Positions 28,701 through 43,094 of a DNA stretch of 64,000 bases are shown here, piece after piece (position 1 is the first letter of the stretch; each line of letters starts with the position of its first letter). Position numbers and translations under genes: made by a program. The notes beneath the pieces were generated by a model that saw nothing but the letters and a program-made list of their open reading frames with translations, searched no databases and was not told where the DNA came from. The DNA is from JACMNW01 sp963708425 (GTDB taxonomy: Bacteria > Pseudomonadota > Alphaproteobacteria > Rhodobacterales > Rhodobacteraceae): assembly GCA_963708425.1 (NCBI GenBank), contig OY970206.1, positions 2,170,001-2,234,000 of the forward strand. The letters run 5' to 3'.

Positions 28701-29883
28701 GATTTTGGAGCGGAACATCTATTCGCGCCTGAAAACGCTGGTCATGGGCAAAGCGGCCGTGAAGGGTCCGAAAGGCATCAAGTCGGGGTCAACCATCGAC
28801 GAAGAACTTCTGGGCACGCTGTCGCGCGGCCAGTGGTGGCAGTTGGCGTTGGGTGAAGAGTCCGATGCCAAAGATGTCGAATCGCTGCACGATCAGTATG
28901 AGGCGCAAAAGCGTGCGCTTGATAACCGGTTCGATGACAAGGTGGAAAAGGTCCGTCGCGGCGATGATCTGCCCCCCGGTGTGATGAAGATGGTGAAAGT
29001 GTTCGTGGCGGTTAAGCGTAAGCTGCAACCGGGCGACAAGATGGCCGGACGTCATGGCAACAAAGGCGTTGTGTCGAAAGTCGTGCCGATCGAGGATATG
29101 CCGTTCTTGGCAGATGGTACTGCGGTTGACATCGTTCTGAACCCACTTGGTGTGCCATCGCGCATGAACGTCGGTCAGATCCTGGAAACCCACATGGGCT
29201 GGGCTGCACGTGGCCTTGGCATCAAGATCGACGACGCTTTGAAAGAGTATCGTCGGTCGGGTGACATGACTCCGGTACGCGAAGCTGTGCGTTTGGCGTA
29301 TGGCGACGAGACGTATCAAGACGCCTTTGCCGACCGTAACGAGGCTGATCTGCTGGAACTTGCCGGCAACGTCACCAAAGGCGTGCCCATCGCGACGCCA
29401 GTGTTTGACGGCGCGAAAGAATCCGATGTGAACGACGCGCTGCGCCGTGCGGGCTTTAACGAGTCTGGCCAAAGCATTGTGTTCGATGGTCGTTCGGGCG
29501 AGCAATTTGCCCGTCCGGTTACCGTTGGCGTAAAGTACATGCTGAAACTTCACCACTTGGTGGATGACAAGCTGCACGCACGTTCCACCGGGCCATACTC
29601 GCTTGTGACCCAGCAGCCGCTGGGTGGTAAGGCGCAGTTCGGTGGCCAGCGTCTTGGGGAAATGGAGGTCTGGGCGCTTGAAGCCTACGGTGCCGCCTAT
29701 ACCCTGCAAGAGATGCTGACAGTGAAGTCGGACGATGTGGCGGGCCGGACCAAGGTGTACGAATCCATCGTCAAGGGCGAAGACAATTTCGAGGCAGGTG
29801 TCCCGGAGTCGTTCAACGTTCTGGTGAAGGAAGTGCGTGGCCTCGGCCTCAACATGGAACTCCTGGATGCGGAGGAAGAGTGA
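25750..29883 (+). CDS. rpoB: RNA polymerase beta subunit
   Basis: 1377 residues from ATG 25750 ([16 protein letters not shown]); an in-frame GTG 12 bases upstream is an alternative. The rifampicin-pocket block is intact ([20 protein letters not shown] then [11 protein letters not shown]). C-terminal switch and anchor blocks [15 protein letters not shown] and [14 protein letters not shown] are present. It forms the catalytic core with beta prime. Length is normal; the frame is unbroken. Confidence 0.98.
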   Translation: MAQSYVGQKRIRRYFGKIREVLEMPNLIEVQKSSYDLFLKSGEGPKPADGEGIQGVFQSVFPIKDFNETSVLEFVKYELEKPKYDVDECQSRDMTYAAPLKVTLRLIVFDVDEDTGARSVKDIKEQDVFMGDMPLMTHNGTFVVNGTERVIVSQMHRSPGVFFDHDKGKTHSSGKLLFACRIIPYRGSWLDFEFDAKDIVFARIDRRRKLPVTTLLYALGMGQEQIMDAYYETVSYKHLKNKGWVTKFFPERVRGTRPQFDIVDAASGEVICKAGEKMTPRMANELIKTGKVTELLLPFDQILGRYVAKDIINEETGEIYVEAGDELTMEYDRDGGVKGGSLKVLLDQGITDIPVLDIDNVNVGPYIRNTMAADKNMGRDTALMDIYRVMRPGEPPTVEAASQLFDTLFFDSERYDLSAVGRVKMNMRLDLGRPDTQRTLDRADIIACIKALTELRDGKGEIDDIDHLGNRRVRSVGELMENQYRVGLLRMERAIKERMSSVEIDTIMPQDLINAKPAAAAVREFFGSSQLSQFMDQTNPLSEVTHKRRLSALGPGGLTRERAGFEVRDVHPTHYGRMCPIETPEGQNIGLINSLATFARVNKYGFIETPYRKVIDNKVTDEVVYMSATEEMRHTVAQANAAQDSEGRFTDDLISSRKAGEFMLNPPEAIDLIDVSPKQLVSVAASLIPFLENDDANRALMGSNMQRQAVPLLQSDAPFVGTGIEAVVARDSGAAIMARRAGVIDQVDATRIVVRATEMMEPGEPGVDIYRLRKFKRSNQSSCINQRPLVKVGDIVTRGEVVADGPCTDMGELALGRNIIVAFMPWNGYNYEDSILISERILRDDVFTSIHIEEYEVAARDTKLGPEEITRDIPNVGEEALRNLDEAGIVYIGADVVPGDILVGKITPKGESPMTPEEKLLRAIFGEKASDVRDTSLRLPPGAYGTIVEVRVFNRHGVDKDERALQIEREEVERLARDRDDELAILERNIYSRLKTLVMGKAAVKGPKGIKSGSTIDEELLGTLSRGQWWQLALGEESDAKDVESLHDQYEAQKRALDNRFDDKVEKVRRGDDLPPGVMKMVKVFVAVKRKLQPGDKMAGRHGNKGVVSKVVPIEDMPFLADGTAVDIVLNPLGVPSRMNVGQILETHMGWAARGLGIKIDDALKEYRRSGDMTPVREAVRLAYGDETYQDAFADRNEADLLELAGNVTKGVPIATPVFDGAKESDVNDALRRAGFNESGQSIVFDGRSGEQFARPVTVGVKYMLKLHHLVDDKLHARSTGPYSLVTQQPLGGKAQFGGQRLGEMEVWALEAYGAAYTLQEMLTVKSDDVAGRTKVYESIVKGEDNFEAGVPESFNVLVKEVRGLGLNMELLDAEEE

Positions 29884-29889
29884 CGGTGT

Positions 29890-29947
29890 GGTGGGGTAAA
29901 ACCCCACCCTACGCCGCCCCGTAAGGTGGGTTTTCAACCCACCTTAC
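29890..29947. repeat. Tandem palindromic repeats between rpoB and rpoC
   Basis: Two palindromes: GGTGGGGT / ACCCCACC with loop AAA (29890-29908), and a twelve-base stem of GTAAGGTGGGTT type with a TTC loop (29921-29947). Same general type as the repeats at 39546, 51804 and 57204. Confidence 0.7.
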
Positions 29948-29984
29948 CCTCTCCCCCGCCGCCCCCCATTCTTAGGAATTGAAG

Positions 29985-34224
<4,240 letters not shown>

Positions 34225-34240
34225 TCGTTTAAGAGACTGA

Positions 34241-34276
34241 AAACCCCCGTCATCAGAAAGGCTGGCGGGGGTTTTT
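34241..34276 (+). terminator. Rho-independent terminator after rpoC
   Basis: Nine-base stem AAACCCCCG (34241-34249) / CGGGGGTTT (34266-34274) followed by a T-run. Ends the rplKAJL-rpoBC unit, separating it from the orphan block ahead of rpsL. Confidence 0.9.
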
Positions 34277-34294
34277 CTTTGGGAAATGCATGTG

Positions 34295-34365
34295 GTAACA
34301 CGCGTGTTACGGTATTTAAGTTATTGATATATAATGGTAATGGTAATTTTGTTAACACAAAATTA
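34295..34365. repeat. Two short perfect palindromes in an AT-rich patch
   Basis: GTAACACGCGTGTTAC (34295-34310) is a perfect 16-base palindrome. At 34344-34365, TAATTTTGT and ACAAAATTA flank TAAC. The bases between and around are far richer in A and T than the rest of the window. They lie between the rpoC terminator and a minus-strand orphan gene. Confidence 0.65.
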
Positions 34366-34499
34366 GGTGTTTCACACGGGGGTCACCCTTGCCCTCGGAT
34401 GAGAAGCGTCATCCGTGGGATGAAAGATCGGCGTGGGTTTCACCGACCCTGATCTTGCCGGATATCGCTGTTAGTTCTAACTCAGGGTTGTGCCACCAA

Positions 34500-34979
34500 C
34501 TAAAGTTTTTTCGTTTCGAAGTCACTTTGCATGTCCATTAGTTGCTTCGCGACTGCCGCCGACTCGTCAACTCGTCCCGTCAATTCTTCTAGCGAGATTA
34601 ACTGGCCGACGTTCTTTGCATCTTTGGCCGTAAAGCCCAGGATGCCATGGATATGGAGTGTGCCGTCTTGGTTATTAGAAATTGCGAGGGGACTATGGGC
34701 AATGATGTTTCTAAACCCAGTAAGTTTCAACGCTACGGTAAGCACGTTCATAGCCCAAGCATGGCGGTCGACCGGCGAGCGTGGAAAGCGTGCTCGAATA
34801 AAGCCGAGTCGCGAAGCAAGCTCATCCGCGAATACAGGGTTTCTGTCGGAGCCCGAGATATGGACAACGAGAACACGAGTTGCTGCTTCAACAGCGCCCA
34901 TGTTTAGCATGTATCGCCCGACTAGCCACACCCAAGCGTCGTCTTGCGGATTGAAGAGTGGTGCGATCATATCCATCAT
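34500..34979 (-). CDS. Orphan HEPN-like protein 1
   Basis: 159 residues from the ATG at 34979 (MMDMIAPLF); the open frame reaches 35096 but the extra residues have no other ATG and the start is uncertain. The layout is helix (WLVGRYMLNMGAVEAA), helix, long helix, then FRNIIAHSP, which contains R-x4-H, the catalytic motif of HEPN ribonucleases. Two beta-like segments and a helix follow. No signal or membrane segment. Less GC-rich than neighbours and opposite in strand to the ribosomal genes, so probably acquired. No antitoxin-like partner is adjacent. HEPN is my structural guess, not a recognised family. Confidence 0.5.
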   Translation of the reverse strand: MMDMIAPLFNPQDDAWVWLVGRYMLNMGAVEAATRVLVVHISGSDRNPVFADELASRLGFIRARFPRSPVDRHAWAMNVLTVALKLTGFRNIIAHSPLAISNNQDGTLHIHGILGFTAKDAKNVGQLISLEELTGRVDESAAVAKQLMDMQSDFETKKL

Positions 34980-35382
34980 TTCTTTGCTTGAGCCTGGGTG
35001 TTCGTGCTGTGCCCGAATAGAGTAACCGAGTTCAGGCAGCCTGGTCGAGAAAGCTAGGTGGAGCGAGCAAATTCCCCCCCTTCGCCCGGGAATCAAGGGC
35101 GAAGCCCGCCGGGCCGCGCCCGACCTCCCCCCGGGAGGGCGCGTTTGATGGGTTGCCAGCAGAACTTCTGCGGGAGTGGTTGCGCCATAAAGTGCCTAAG
35201 ACGAGCGTTGGTGCGCCTTCCCGAGGTCGGGGCGCGGCCCTGTGTTGTGTTGGTGTTGTAGCGAACGGAAGATTGGTCGGACGCAGCCTCTATACGCGAG
35301 GGGCGATTGTATCCCGCACAAGTTTAACATGGCCCACGCCTTCCCGCCCCGCTATCACCAGCCCCAACAGGGCAGGGGCGAC
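34980..35382. other. Intergenic block before the DMT transporter
   Basis: No convincing plus-strand gene. The left part may hold an N-terminal extension of the HEPN-like gene. A GC-rich hairpin with arms CGCGCCC (35115-35121) and GGGCGCG (35137-35143) followed by TTTG resembles a terminator. Nothing else was identified. Confidence 0.5.
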
Positions 35383-36261
35383 ATGCAGATTTCCGATAAC
35401 TCGCGCGGTGCGCTTTATATGTGCGTGTCGATGGCCGGGTTCACCATCAATGATACCTTCATGAAGGCTGCCATGCAGGTGTTGCCGTTGTATCAGGCGA
35501 TTACCATGCGTGGGGTGCTGACGATGGTGGCCCTGATCGGGCTGGGCGTGATCACCGGTGGGCTTAGGCTGCGGTTAAGTCGTGGCGACGCTGGGGCTTT
35601 GATCGTGCGGTCATTGGCCGAGGTGGGTGGAACGGCGCTGTTTTTGGCGGCGCTTGTGCATATGCCTTTGGCCAATTTGTCGGCCATTTTGCAGTTTTTG
35701 CCGCTGGCGGTGACGCTGTCTGCCGCACTGGTTTATGGCGACAGGATTGGCTGGCGACGGATGCTGGCCATTGTTGCGGGCTTCATTGGGGTTTTGATCA
35801 TCATCAGGCCGGGGGGGGATGGCTTTGATCAGTGGTCGATCATGGGCTTGGGGGCGGTGGTCTGTGTCGTGATCCGGGATCTTGCGATGCGTAAGATGTC
35901 GGCGGCGGTGCCATCGGTGACGATTGCAATTGGTGCAGCAGTATCGGTGACGGCAATGGGCTTTCTGGGCTCGCTGGGCCAAGGCTGGGTGGCGATTGAT
36001 GCATACTCGGCGTTGGCGATCATCGGTGCCGCCTCTGCGTTGATCGCGGGCTACATGTTTGCAGTGATGGTGATGCGGGTGGGCGACATCAGCTTTGTCG
36101 CACCGTTCCGCTATACCTCGCTTTTATGGGCGATTGTGCTGGGCTGGGCGGTGTTCGGAACCTGGCCGGATTTCTATACTTCCATCGGAGCGGCGATCGT
36201 TGTGGCGAGCGGTGTTTTCACGCTGGTTCGCGAGGGAAGACTGGCCCGCGCCGGGCGCTGA
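35383..36261 (+). CDS. DMT-superfamily (EamA) transporter
   Basis: 292-residue inner-membrane protein with about ten hydrophobic helices in two EamA halves. The start MQISDNSRG follows AGGGGCGAC; the segment NDTFMKAAMQVLP is typical of Rhodobacterales DMT proteins. Substrate cannot be inferred; such proteins export metabolites or take up solutes. It lies between the rpoC terminator region and the rpsL promoter, a place that in related genomes often holds a variable gene. Confidence 0.88.
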   Translation: MQISDNSRGALYMCVSMAGFTINDTFMKAAMQVLPLYQAITMRGVLTMVALIGLGVITGGLRLRLSRGDAGALIVRSLAEVGGTALFLAALVHMPLANLSAILQFLPLAVTLSAALVYGDRIGWRRMLAIVAGFIGVLIIIRPGGDGFDQWSIMGLGAVVCVVIRDLAMRKMSAAVPSVTIAIGAAVSVTAMGFLGSLGQGWVAIDAYSALAIIGAASALIAGYMFAVMVMRVGDISFVAPFRYTSLLWAIVLGWAVFGTWPDFYTSIGAAIVVASGVFTLVREGRLARAGR

Positions 36262-36280
36262 AACCGGCCCGCCGGTGCTG

Positions 36281-36309
36281 TTGACATCCCTTGCGACTCC
36301 CCCTATACG
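36281..36309 (+). promoter_or_regulatory. Sigma-70 promoter for the rpsL operon
   Basis: TTGACA (36281-36286), 17-base spacer, TATACG (36304-36309), followed by CCGCC. Near-consensus -35 and spacing with a GC-rich discriminator as in stringently controlled promoters. About 230 bases of leader follow before rpsL; this leader contains a GTCCT/AGGGGAC-like hairpin near 36413-36432. Confidence 0.8.
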
Positions 36310-36540
36310 CCGCCTACCTGAGCGATGGGGATACCCTTCGCGCAGGCCAGCATTACTAGAAGTGGTCATGATCCGGGCCTTAGAACCCCGATCCTCTGTA
36401 TTTCCACCGCGTCGTCCTCGCGAAGGGGACGCATGCGGTTTTATGTTTTGCGGTCGCGCAAGACACTGGCGAATGAAATGCCCCCGGAAAAGTCGCTGAC
36501 GGGCGATGTCTTAACGGGTTGCAAATAAAGGGCGAACCTA

Positions 36541-36912
36541 ATGCCGACGATCCAACAGCTTATTCGCAAACCGCGGGTAGCAATTGTAAGAAGGTCCAAG
36601 TCGCAGCACTTGGAATCCTGCCCACAGAAGCGTGGCGTTTGTACGCGCGTCTACACAACAACGCCGAAAAAGCCGAACTCGGCTATGCGGAAAGTCGCCA
36701 AAGTGCGTCTGACCAACAGCTTTGAGGTGATCTGCTATATCCCCGGCGAAAAGCACAACCTTCAGGAACACTCTGTGGTTCTGATCCGCGGCGGCCGTAT
36801 CAAGGATTTGCCCGGTGTTCGTTACCACATTCTGCGCGGTGTTTTGGATACGCAAGGCGTGAAAGATCGCCGTCAGCGTCGTTCGAAATATGGCGCGAAG
36901 CGTCCGAAATAA
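36541..36912 (+). CDS. rpsL: 30S ribosomal protein S12
   Basis: 123-residue decoding-site protein. [17 protein letters not shown] holds the lysine that streptomycin resistance changes affect, and PGVRYH the second site. Start overlaps no gene; leader as described upstream. First gene of the str operon. Confidence 0.98.
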   Translation: MPTIQQLIRKPRVAIVRRSKSQHLESCPQKRGVCTRVYTTTPKKPNSAMRKVAKVRLTNSFEVICYIPGEKHNLQEHSVVLIRGGRIKDLPGVRYHILRGVLDTQGVKDRRQRRSKYGAKRPK

Positions 36913-36924
36913 GGAGAGGCAGAG

Positions 36925-37395
36925 ATGTCCCGTCGTCACGCCGCCGAAAAGCGCGCAATTCTTCCCGACGCCAAGTTTGGTGATACGGTTCTGACCAAGT
37001 TCATGAACAACCTGATGATGGATGGCAAAAAGTCCATCGCGGAATCGATTGTTTATGGTGCGCTTGACCGGGTGCAGACCCGCCTGAAGCGCGCGCCGAT
37101 CGAGGCGTTTCATGAAGCGCTGGAAAACGTGAAGCCTTCGGTTGAAGTGCGCTCGCGTCGTGTTGGCGGGGCTACCTATCAGGTGCCCGTTGAAGTGCGG
37201 ACGGAACGCCGCGAAGCATTGGCCATCCGTTGGCTGATCATCGCTGCCCGCAAGCGCAACGAAAACACCATGGAAGAGCGTCTTGCAGCCGAGCTGTCGG
37301 ATGCGTGCAACAACCGTGGCACCGCCGTCAAAAAGCGCGAAGACACACACAAGATGGCCGACGCCAACAAAGCGTTCAGCCATTACCGCTGGTAA
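36925..37395 (+). CDS. rpsG: 30S ribosomal protein S7
   Basis: 156-residue primary 16S rRNA-binding protein of the head. Begins [15 protein letters not shown] after GGAGAGG; ends with the helical [14 protein letters not shown] tail. Twelve bases after rpsL; 22 before fusA. Confidence 0.98.
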   Translation: MSRRHAAEKRAILPDAKFGDTVLTKFMNNLMMDGKKSIAESIVYGALDRVQTRLKRAPIEAFHEALENVKPSVEVRSRRVGGATYQVPVEVRTERREALAIRWLIIAARKRNENTMEERLAAELSDACNNRGTAVKKREDTHKMADANKAFSHYRW

Positions 37396-37417
37396 ACAAT
37401 TAGCCTGAGGCAGCCCA

Positions 37418-39538
37418 ATGGCACGCGATTATCCCCTGACCCGTTACCGGAACTTTGGCATCATTGCCCATATCGACGCGGGTAAAACCACGACGACCGA
37501 GCGGATTCTTTACTACACCGGCAAATCCCACAAAATCGGTGAGGTGCATGATGGTGCCGCCACGATGGACTGGATGGAGCAGGAGCAGGAACGCGGGATC
37601 ACGATCACCTCGGCTGCTACAACCACCTTCTGGCAGCGCATTATTGACAGCGGCGATCTGGCTGCGGATGACAAGTACCGCTTCAACATCATCGACACCC
37701 CCGGACACGTGGACTTCACCATTGAAGTTGAACGGTCTTTGGCGGTGCTGGATGGGGCTGTTGTGCTGCTGGACGGCAACGCTGGGGTAGAGCCGCAGAC
37801 CGAAACCGTTTGGCGTCAGGCTGACCGATACAAGGTGCCGCGGATCGTGTTCGTCAACAAGATGGATAAGACCGGCGCGGATTTCTACAACTGCGTCAAG
37901 ATGATCAAGGAACGCACCGGGGCTGTGCCGCTGCCGATCCAGATTCCGATTGGCGCGGAAGACAAGCTGGAAGGCATCATCGACCTCGTGACCATGGAAG
38001 AGTGGGTTTATGAGGGCGAAGATCTGGGCGCGTCCTGGGTGCGCCAGCCGATCCGTGCGGAACTGAAGGCCGAGGCTGACAAGTGGCGCTACAACCTGCT
38101 GGAAATCGCGGTTGAGCAAGACGATGCAGCGATGGAAGCCTATATGGACGGCACCGAGCCGACTGAAGACAAGCTGCGTGAGCTGATCCGCAAGGGTTGC
38201 CTGTCGATTTCTTTCATTCCGGTTTTGGCGGGTTCGGCGTTCAAGAACAAAGGCGTTCAGCCGATGTTGAACGCCGTGATCGATTATCTGCCAAATCCGC
38301 TGGACGTGCCGCCTTATCTTGGCTTCTTGCCGGGTGATGAGACCGAAACACGGAATATCGAACGGTCTGCCGATGACAACCAGCCGTTTTCTGCGCTGGC
38401 CTTCAAGATCATGAACGACCCCTTTGTCGGCTCATTGACCTTCACACGCATCTATTCGGGCGTGCTGAAGAAGGGCGATGCGATGCTGAACGCGACCAAA
38501 GAGCGTAAAGAACGTGTTGGCCGTATGATGATGATGCACGCGATCGACCGTGAAGAAATTAGCGAAGCCTATGCCGGCGATATCATTGCGCTGGCTGGCC
38601 TGAAGGAAACCACCACGGGCGATACCCTGTGCGATCCGGCCAAGCCGGTGGTGCTGGAAACCATGACGTTCCCGCAGCCAGTTATCGAAATTGCGGTGGA
38701 GCCAAAAACCAAGGCCGACCAAGAAAAGATGGGCATCGCGTTGGCGCGTCTGGCGGCCGAAGACCCATCGTTCCGTGTGGAAACCGATCACGAGTCGGGC
38801 CAGACGATCATGAAGGGGATGGGCGAACTTCACCTCGACATTCTGGTTGACCGGATGCGCCGTGAATTCAAGGTTGAAGCGAATATCGGTGCACCGCAGG
38901 TGGCATACCGTGAAACCATCAGCCGCGAACATGAGATCGACTATACCCACAAGAAGCAAACCGGCGGTACGGGCCAATTCGCCCGCGTCAAGCTGATCAT
39001 CACCCCGGTAGAGCCCGGCGTTGGTTATTCGTTTGAAGCGAAAGTTGTGGGTGGTTCGGTGCCGAAGGAATACATTCCGGGCGTCGAAAAGGGCATCAAG
39101 TCGGTGATGGATAGCGGGCCGCTGGCTGGTTTCCCGGTGATCGACTTCAAGGTGACGTTGATTGACGGCGCTTATCATGACGTGGACTCGTCTGTGCTGG
39201 CGTTCGAAATTGCGGCGCGGGCGGCGATGCGTGAAGGCCTGAAAAAGGCTGGTGCGAAGTTGCTGGAACCGATCATGAAGGTCGAAGTTGTGACGCCGGA
39301 TATCTATACCGGCGGGATCATCGGTGATTTGACATCGCGTCGGGGCATGGTTCAAGGGCAGGACACCCGCGCCAATGCGAACATCATCACTGCGATGGTG
39401 CCGCTGGCCAACATGTTCGGCTACATCAACAACTTGCGGTCGATGTCATCAGGGCGGGCGAACTTCTCGATGTCGTTCGACCACTACGACACTGTGCCGC
39501 AGAACATCTCGGACGAGATTCAGAAGAAATACGCTTAA
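37418..39538 (+). CDS. fusA: Elongation factor G
   Basis: 706-residue translocase GTPase. G1 AHIDAGKT, G3 DTPGH and G4 NKMDK are intact, with domains II-V following. Lies between rpsG and tuf in the classic str order. Confidence 0.98.
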   Translation: MARDYPLTRYRNFGIIAHIDAGKTTTTERILYYTGKSHKIGEVHDGAATMDWMEQEQERGITITSAATTTFWQRIIDSGDLAADDKYRFNIIDTPGHVDFTIEVERSLAVLDGAVVLLDGNAGVEPQTETVWRQADRYKVPRIVFVNKMDKTGADFYNCVKMIKERTGAVPLPIQIPIGAEDKLEGIIDLVTMEEWVYEGEDLGASWVRQPIRAELKAEADKWRYNLLEIAVEQDDAAMEAYMDGTEPTEDKLRELIRKGCLSISFIPVLAGSAFKNKGVQPMLNAVIDYLPNPLDVPPYLGFLPGDETETRNIERSADDNQPFSALAFKIMNDPFVGSLTFTRIYSGVLKKGDAMLNATKERKERVGRMMMMHAIDREEISEAYAGDIIALAGLKETTTGDTLCDPAKPVVLETMTFPQPVIEIAVEPKTKADQEKMGIALARLAAEDPSFRVETDHESGQTIMKGMGELHLDILVDRMRREFKVEANIGAPQVAYRETISREHEIDYTHKKQTGGTGQFARVKLIITPVEPGVGYSFEAKVVGGSVPKEYIPGVEKGIKSVMDSGPLAGFPVIDFKVTLIDGAYHDVDSSVLAFEIAARAAMREGLKKAGAKLLEPIMKVEVVTPDIYTGGIIGDLTSRRGMVQGQDTRANANIITAMVPLANMFGYINNLRSMSSGRANFSMSFDHYDTVPQNISDEIQKKYA

Positions 39539-39545
39539 CCGGTGT

Positions 39546-39596
39546 GGCGGGGTGAACCCCGCCCTACCAAACCCGTAGGGCGGGGTTCACCCCGCC
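39546..39596. repeat. Paired palindromes between fusA and tuf copy 2
   Basis: GGCGGGGT / ACCCCGCC at 39546-39563, and a second GTAGGGCGGGG copy at 39575-39596 with the same arms around TC. Same general type as the repeat at 51804-51825. Lies in the fusA-tuf spacer, where no terminator is expected; may stabilise or process the mRNA. Confidence 0.75.
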
Positions 39597-39623
39597 GCGA
39601 CCGAACGATAATAGGAGGCCATG

Positions 39624-40799
39624 ATGGCGAAGGCAAAGTTTGAACGGAATAAACCGCACGTAAACGTTGGCACGATTGGCCACGTTGACCACGGCAAGAC
39701 GACGCTGACGGCGGCGATCACCAAGTATTTTGGCGAATTCAAGCCCTACGACCAGATCGATGGCGCGCCGGAAGAGCGGGCTCGCGGGATCACGATTTCC
39801 ACCGCCCACGTGGAATACGAATCCGCAGCACGTCACTATGCCCATGTCGATTGCCCCGGCCACGCCGATTATGTGAAGAACATGATCACCGGTGCGGCGC
39901 AGATGGACGGCGCTATTCTGGTGGTGAACGCGGCTGACGGCCCGATGCCGCAAACCCGCGAGCACATTCTGCTGGGTCGTCAGGTCGGCATTCCGTACAT
40001 GGTCGTGTACCTGAACAAGATCGACCAGGTGGATGACGAAGAACTGGTCGAACTGGTCGAGATGGAAATTCGCGAACTGCTGTCGTCCTACGACTATCCC
40101 GGCGACGACATTCCGATCATCCGCGGCTCGGCTTTGCACGCGATGAACGGCACCAACAAGGAAATTGGCGAGGATTCGATCCGCGCGCTGATCAAGGCTG
40201 TTGACGAATACATCCCGACCCCGGCGCGCGCTGTTGACCAGCCGTTCCTGATGCCGGTCGAAGACGTGTTCTCGATTTCGGGTCGTGGTACAGTTGCCAC
40301 TGGCCGGATCGAGCGCGGCGTGGTGAAGGTTGGCGAAGAAGTTGAAATCGTCGGCATCCGCCCGAACAAGAAGACCGTCTGCACCGGCGTCGAGATGTTC
40401 CGCAAGTTGCTGGATTCTGGCCAGGCGGGCGACAACGTTGGTCTGCTGCTGCGCGGTGTTGAACGTGACGGCATCGAGCGCGGGCAAGTGCTGTGCAAAC
40501 CATCCTCGGTGAAGCCGCACACCAAGTTTGAAGCCGAAGCCTATATCCTGACCAAGGAAGAAGGCGGTCGTCACACGCCGTTCTTTGCGAACTACCGACC
40601 CCAGTTTTACTTCCGCACCACGGACGTGACCGGCACGGTTCAGCTTCCTGAAGGCACCGAAATGGTGATGCCGGGCGACAACCTGAAGTTCAACGTCGAA
40701 CTGATCGCCCCCATCGCGATGGAAGAAAAACTGCGCTTCGCCATCCGCGAAGGCGGCCGCACTGTCGGCGCTGGTGTGGTGTCGAAGATCCTTCTCTAA
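39624..40799 (+). CDS. tuf: Elongation factor Tu, copy 2
   Basis: 391-residue EF-Tu. Ribosome site GGAGG. Nucleotide sequence appears identical to copy 1 from the start to about codon 306; then nine synonymous differences fall within 94 bases, and the last codons differ (Leu-Leu instead of Ile-Ala). This is the str-operon copy. Confidence 0.97.
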   Translation: MAKAKFERNKPHVNVGTIGHVDHGKTTLTAAITKYFGEFKPYDQIDGAPEERARGITISTAHVEYESAARHYAHVDCPGHADYVKNMITGAAQMDGAILVVNAADGPMPQTREHILLGRQVGIPYMVVYLNKIDQVDDEELVELVEMEIRELLSSYDYPGDDIPIIRGSALHAMNGTNKEIGEDSIRALIKAVDEYIPTPARAVDQPFLMPVEDVFSISGRGTVATGRIERGVVKVGEEVEIVGIRPNKKTVCTGVEMFRKLLDSGQAGDNVGLLLRGVERDGIERGQVLCKPSSVKPHTKFEAEAYILTKEEGGRHTPFFANYRPQFYFRTTDVTGTVQLPEGTEMVMPGDNLKFNVELIAPIAMEEKLRFAIREGGRTVGAGVVSKILL

Positions 40800-40823
40800 A
40801 CAACTGTAATTGGAAGAGGGGCC

Positions 40824-40855
40824 GGGTTCGGTTTTTTAAAGAAAGAACCGAACCC
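40824..40855 (+). promoter_or_regulatory. Hairpin in the tuf-rpsJ spacer (S10 leader candidate)
   Basis: Ten-base stem GGGTTCGGTT / AACCGAACCC with an A/T-rich loop; 29 bases before rpsJ. Could be an attenuator or an L4-type leader as in E. coli S10, though there is no U-tract. Function inferred. Confidence 0.4.
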
Positions 40856-40884
40856 CGCTTCCCGCCAAGCCCGAGGGCATTAAA

Positions 40885-41193
40885 ATGCAAAGTCAGACGA
40901 TCCGTATCAGGCTGAAAGCCTTCGATTACCGCGTGTTGGATGCCAGCACGCTGGAAATCGTAAACACAGCGAAACGTACCGGCGCACAAGTGCGCGGGCC
41001 GATTCCGCTGCCGAACAAGATCGAGAAATTTACCGTTCTGCGTGGTCCGCACATCGACAAGAAGTCGCGCGACCAGTGGGAAATCCGCACGCACAAGCGT
41101 CTTCTCGACATCATTGATCCGACACCGCAGACCGTAGACGCGCTGATGAAGCTTGATCTTGCGGCCGGCGTTGATGTCGAAATCAAAGTATAA
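40885..41193 (+). CDS. rpsJ: 30S ribosomal protein S10
   Basis: 102-residue S10 (NusE), of the 30S head and antitermination complexes. [19 protein letters not shown] and [19 protein letters not shown] are typical. First gene of the S10 operon; 16 bases before rplC. Confidence 0.98.
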   Translation: MQSQTIRIRLKAFDYRVLDASTLEIVNTAKRTGAQVRGPIPLPNKIEKFTVLRGPHIDKKSRDQWEIRTHKRLLDIIDPTPQTVDALMKLDLAAGVDVEIKV

Positions 41194-41209
41194 GGGGGGG
41201 CATGAGAAA

Positions 41210-42067
41210 ATGCGCTCTGGCGTAATCGCAAAGAAGCTGGGCATGACCCGGCTGTTTCTGGAAAACGGTGCACAGGTTCCTGTGACTGTTCTTCAACTCG
41301 ACAGCTTGCAAGTTGTCGCACAACGCACTGTCGACAAGGATGGCTACACCGCCGTTCAGCTGGGTGCCGGTATGGCCAAGGTCAAGCGGACCTCGGCCCC
41401 GATGCGCGGCCACTTCGCGAAAGCGAATGTCGAACCCAAGCGCAAGATCGCGGAATTCCGGGTAACCCCGGATTGCATGATCGGCGTCGGCGAAGAGATT
41501 ACAGCTGACCACTACTTTTCGGGTCAGTTCGTTGATGTTGCCGGGACTTCGATCGGTAAAGGCTTTCAGGGTGCCATGAAGCGGCACAACTTTGGCGGTC
41601 TGCGGGCCAGCCACGGTGTGTCGGTCTCGCACCGTTCGCACGGGTCGACTGGTCAGTGCCAGGATCCGGGCAAAGTGTTCAAAGGCAAAAAGATGGCCGG
41701 CCATATGGGGTCCGTCCGTAGCACCACGCAGAACCTGCAAGTGATCAAGACCGACAGTGATCGTGGTCTGATCATGATCAAAGGCGCTGTTCCCGGTTCT
41801 AAAGGCGGTTGGGTTACCATCAAGGATGCGGTGAAGAAGCCGGTTCCGGATACGGTAATTCGTCCAGCAGCGCTGAAGTCTGACCGCGAAGCAGCACACC
41901 GCGCAGCCGAAGCGGCGGCGTTGGCGGCAGCAGCGGCAGAAGCCGAACACGCAGCAGCCCTGGCTGCCGAGCGCGCGGCGGCGGAAGAAGCTGCCGAACG
42001 TGCTGCAGCAGAAGCAGCGGCAACACCCGCGTCCGATGCACCACAGACCGACGGGGGTGAAGCATGA
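41210..42067 (+). CDS. rplC: 50S ribosomal protein L3 with long Ala/Glu tail
   Basis: 285 residues from [14 protein letters not shown]; the open frame upstream to 41153 overlaps rpsJ and is rejected. The L3 body, ending near [10 protein letters not shown], is about the family's usual size, and a further 60 or so residues rich in Ala and Glu ([18 protein letters not shown] and similar) form a predicted helix. I recall such tails in Rhodobacterales L3. The ATG of rplD overlaps the stop by four bases (ATGA). Confidence 0.95.
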   Translation: MRSGVIAKKLGMTRLFLENGAQVPVTVLQLDSLQVVAQRTVDKDGYTAVQLGAGMAKVKRTSAPMRGHFAKANVEPKRKIAEFRVTPDCMIGVGEEITADHYFSGQFVDVAGTSIGKGFQGAMKRHNFGGLRASHGVSVSHRSHGSTGQCQDPGKVFKGKKMAGHMGSVRSTTQNLQVIKTDSDRGLIMIKGAVPGSKGGWVTIKDAVKKPVPDTVIRPAALKSDREAAHRAAEAAALAAAAAEAEHAAALAAERAAAEEAAERAAAEAAATPASDAPQTDGGEA

Positions 42068-42684
42068 AACTCGATGTGATCAAACTGGACGGCGGCAAAG
42101 CCGGGTCCATCGATCTGGACGAAGCGCTGTTCGGCCTTGTGCCGCGCGCCGACATCCTGCACCGCGTTGTGCGCTGGCAGCGGGCGAAAGCCCAGGCTGG
42201 CACACATTCGACGCTGACCCGTGCCGAAGTTTCCTATTCGACCAAGAAGATCTACAAGCAAAAAGGCACCGGCGGCGCACGTCACGGGTCCAAGAAAGCG
42301 CCGATCTTCCGTCATGGTGGTGTTGTGAAGGGCCCACAGCCCCGCAGCCACGCCCATGATTTGCCGAAGAAGTTTCGTGCCCTTGGTTTGAAGCACGCGC
42401 TGTCGGCGAAAGCTGCAGCGGGCGAGCTGATCATCATCGACGCGATCACGATGGCCGAAGCGAAATCCTCGATCCTTGCCAAAGCGGCCAAGGAATTGGG
42501 ATGGAAGCGCGTGCTGATCATTGATGGCGCTGATATCAACGAAAACTTCGCCATGGCTGCACGCAACATCGAGGGTATCGATGTGCTGCCGTCGATGGGG
42601 GCGAATGTCTATGACATCCTGAAGCGTGATCAACTGGTGATCACCAAAGCGGGTGTGACTGCTTTGGAGGCCCGACTGAAATGA
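42064..42684 (+). CDS. rplD: 50S ribosomal protein L4
   Basis: 206-residue L4 lining the exit tunnel; in E. coli it represses its own operon. [16 protein letters not shown] and the C-terminal GVTALEARL are typical. Overlaps rplC and rplW by four bases each. Confidence 0.98.
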   Translation: MKLDVIKLDGGKAGSIDLDEALFGLVPRADILHRVVRWQRAKAQAGTHSTLTRAEVSYSTKKIYKQKGTGGARHGSKKAPIFRHGGVVKGPQPRSHAHDLPKKFRALGLKHALSAKAAAGELIIIDAITMAEAKSSILAKAAKELGWKRVLIIDGADINENFAMAARNIEGIDVLPSMGANVYDILKRDQLVITKAGVTALEARLK

Positions 42685-42992
42685 ACAAATCCGCAGTTGG
42701 CGTAAAGCCCGAGCATTACGACATTATCAAAAAGCCGATCATCACCGAGAAGGCAACGATGGCTTCTGAAGCCAATGCTGTTGTGTTTCAGGTGGCGATG
42801 GATGCGACCAAGCCGATGATCAAGGAAGCTGTTGAAGCGGTCTTTGGCGTTAAGGTGAAGGCGGTGAATACCACCATCACCAAAGGCAAGAAGAAAAAGT
42901 TCCGTGGTCGCCCAGGTGAGCGGTCCGACAAGAAGAAAGCCTATGTGACGCTGGAGGCTGGAAACAGCATCGACGTCTCTACGGGCCTCTGA
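42681..42992 (+). CDS. rplW: 50S ribosomal protein L23
   Basis: 103-residue protein at the tunnel exit, contact for trigger factor and [21 protein letters not shown] and [18 protein letters not shown] are typical. Overlaps rplD by four bases (ATGA). A 102-base spacer with a hairpin follows before rplB. Confidence 0.98.
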   Translation: MNKSAVGVKPEHYDIIKKPIITEKATMASEANAVVFQVAMDATKPMIKEAVEAVFGVKVKAVNTTITKGKKKKFRGRPGERSDKKKAYVTLEAGNSIDVSTGL

Positions 42993-43011
42993 TAGGTAAC
43001 GCCGAATCCAA

Positions 43012-43033
43012 CGGCCCCGGTGTTCCGGGGCCG
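43012..43033 (+). promoter_or_regulatory. Hairpin in rplW-rplB spacer
   Basis: Perfect nine-base stem CGGCCCCGG / CCGGGGCCG with loop TGTT, in the 102-base spacer. No U-tract. May moderate read-through or protect mRNA. Confidence 0.5.
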
Positions 43034-43094
43034 CTGATATTTAAAGAAACAGGGTCAATCCCGACCCGATCCTAGCTAACGGAAGACAGAAAGC

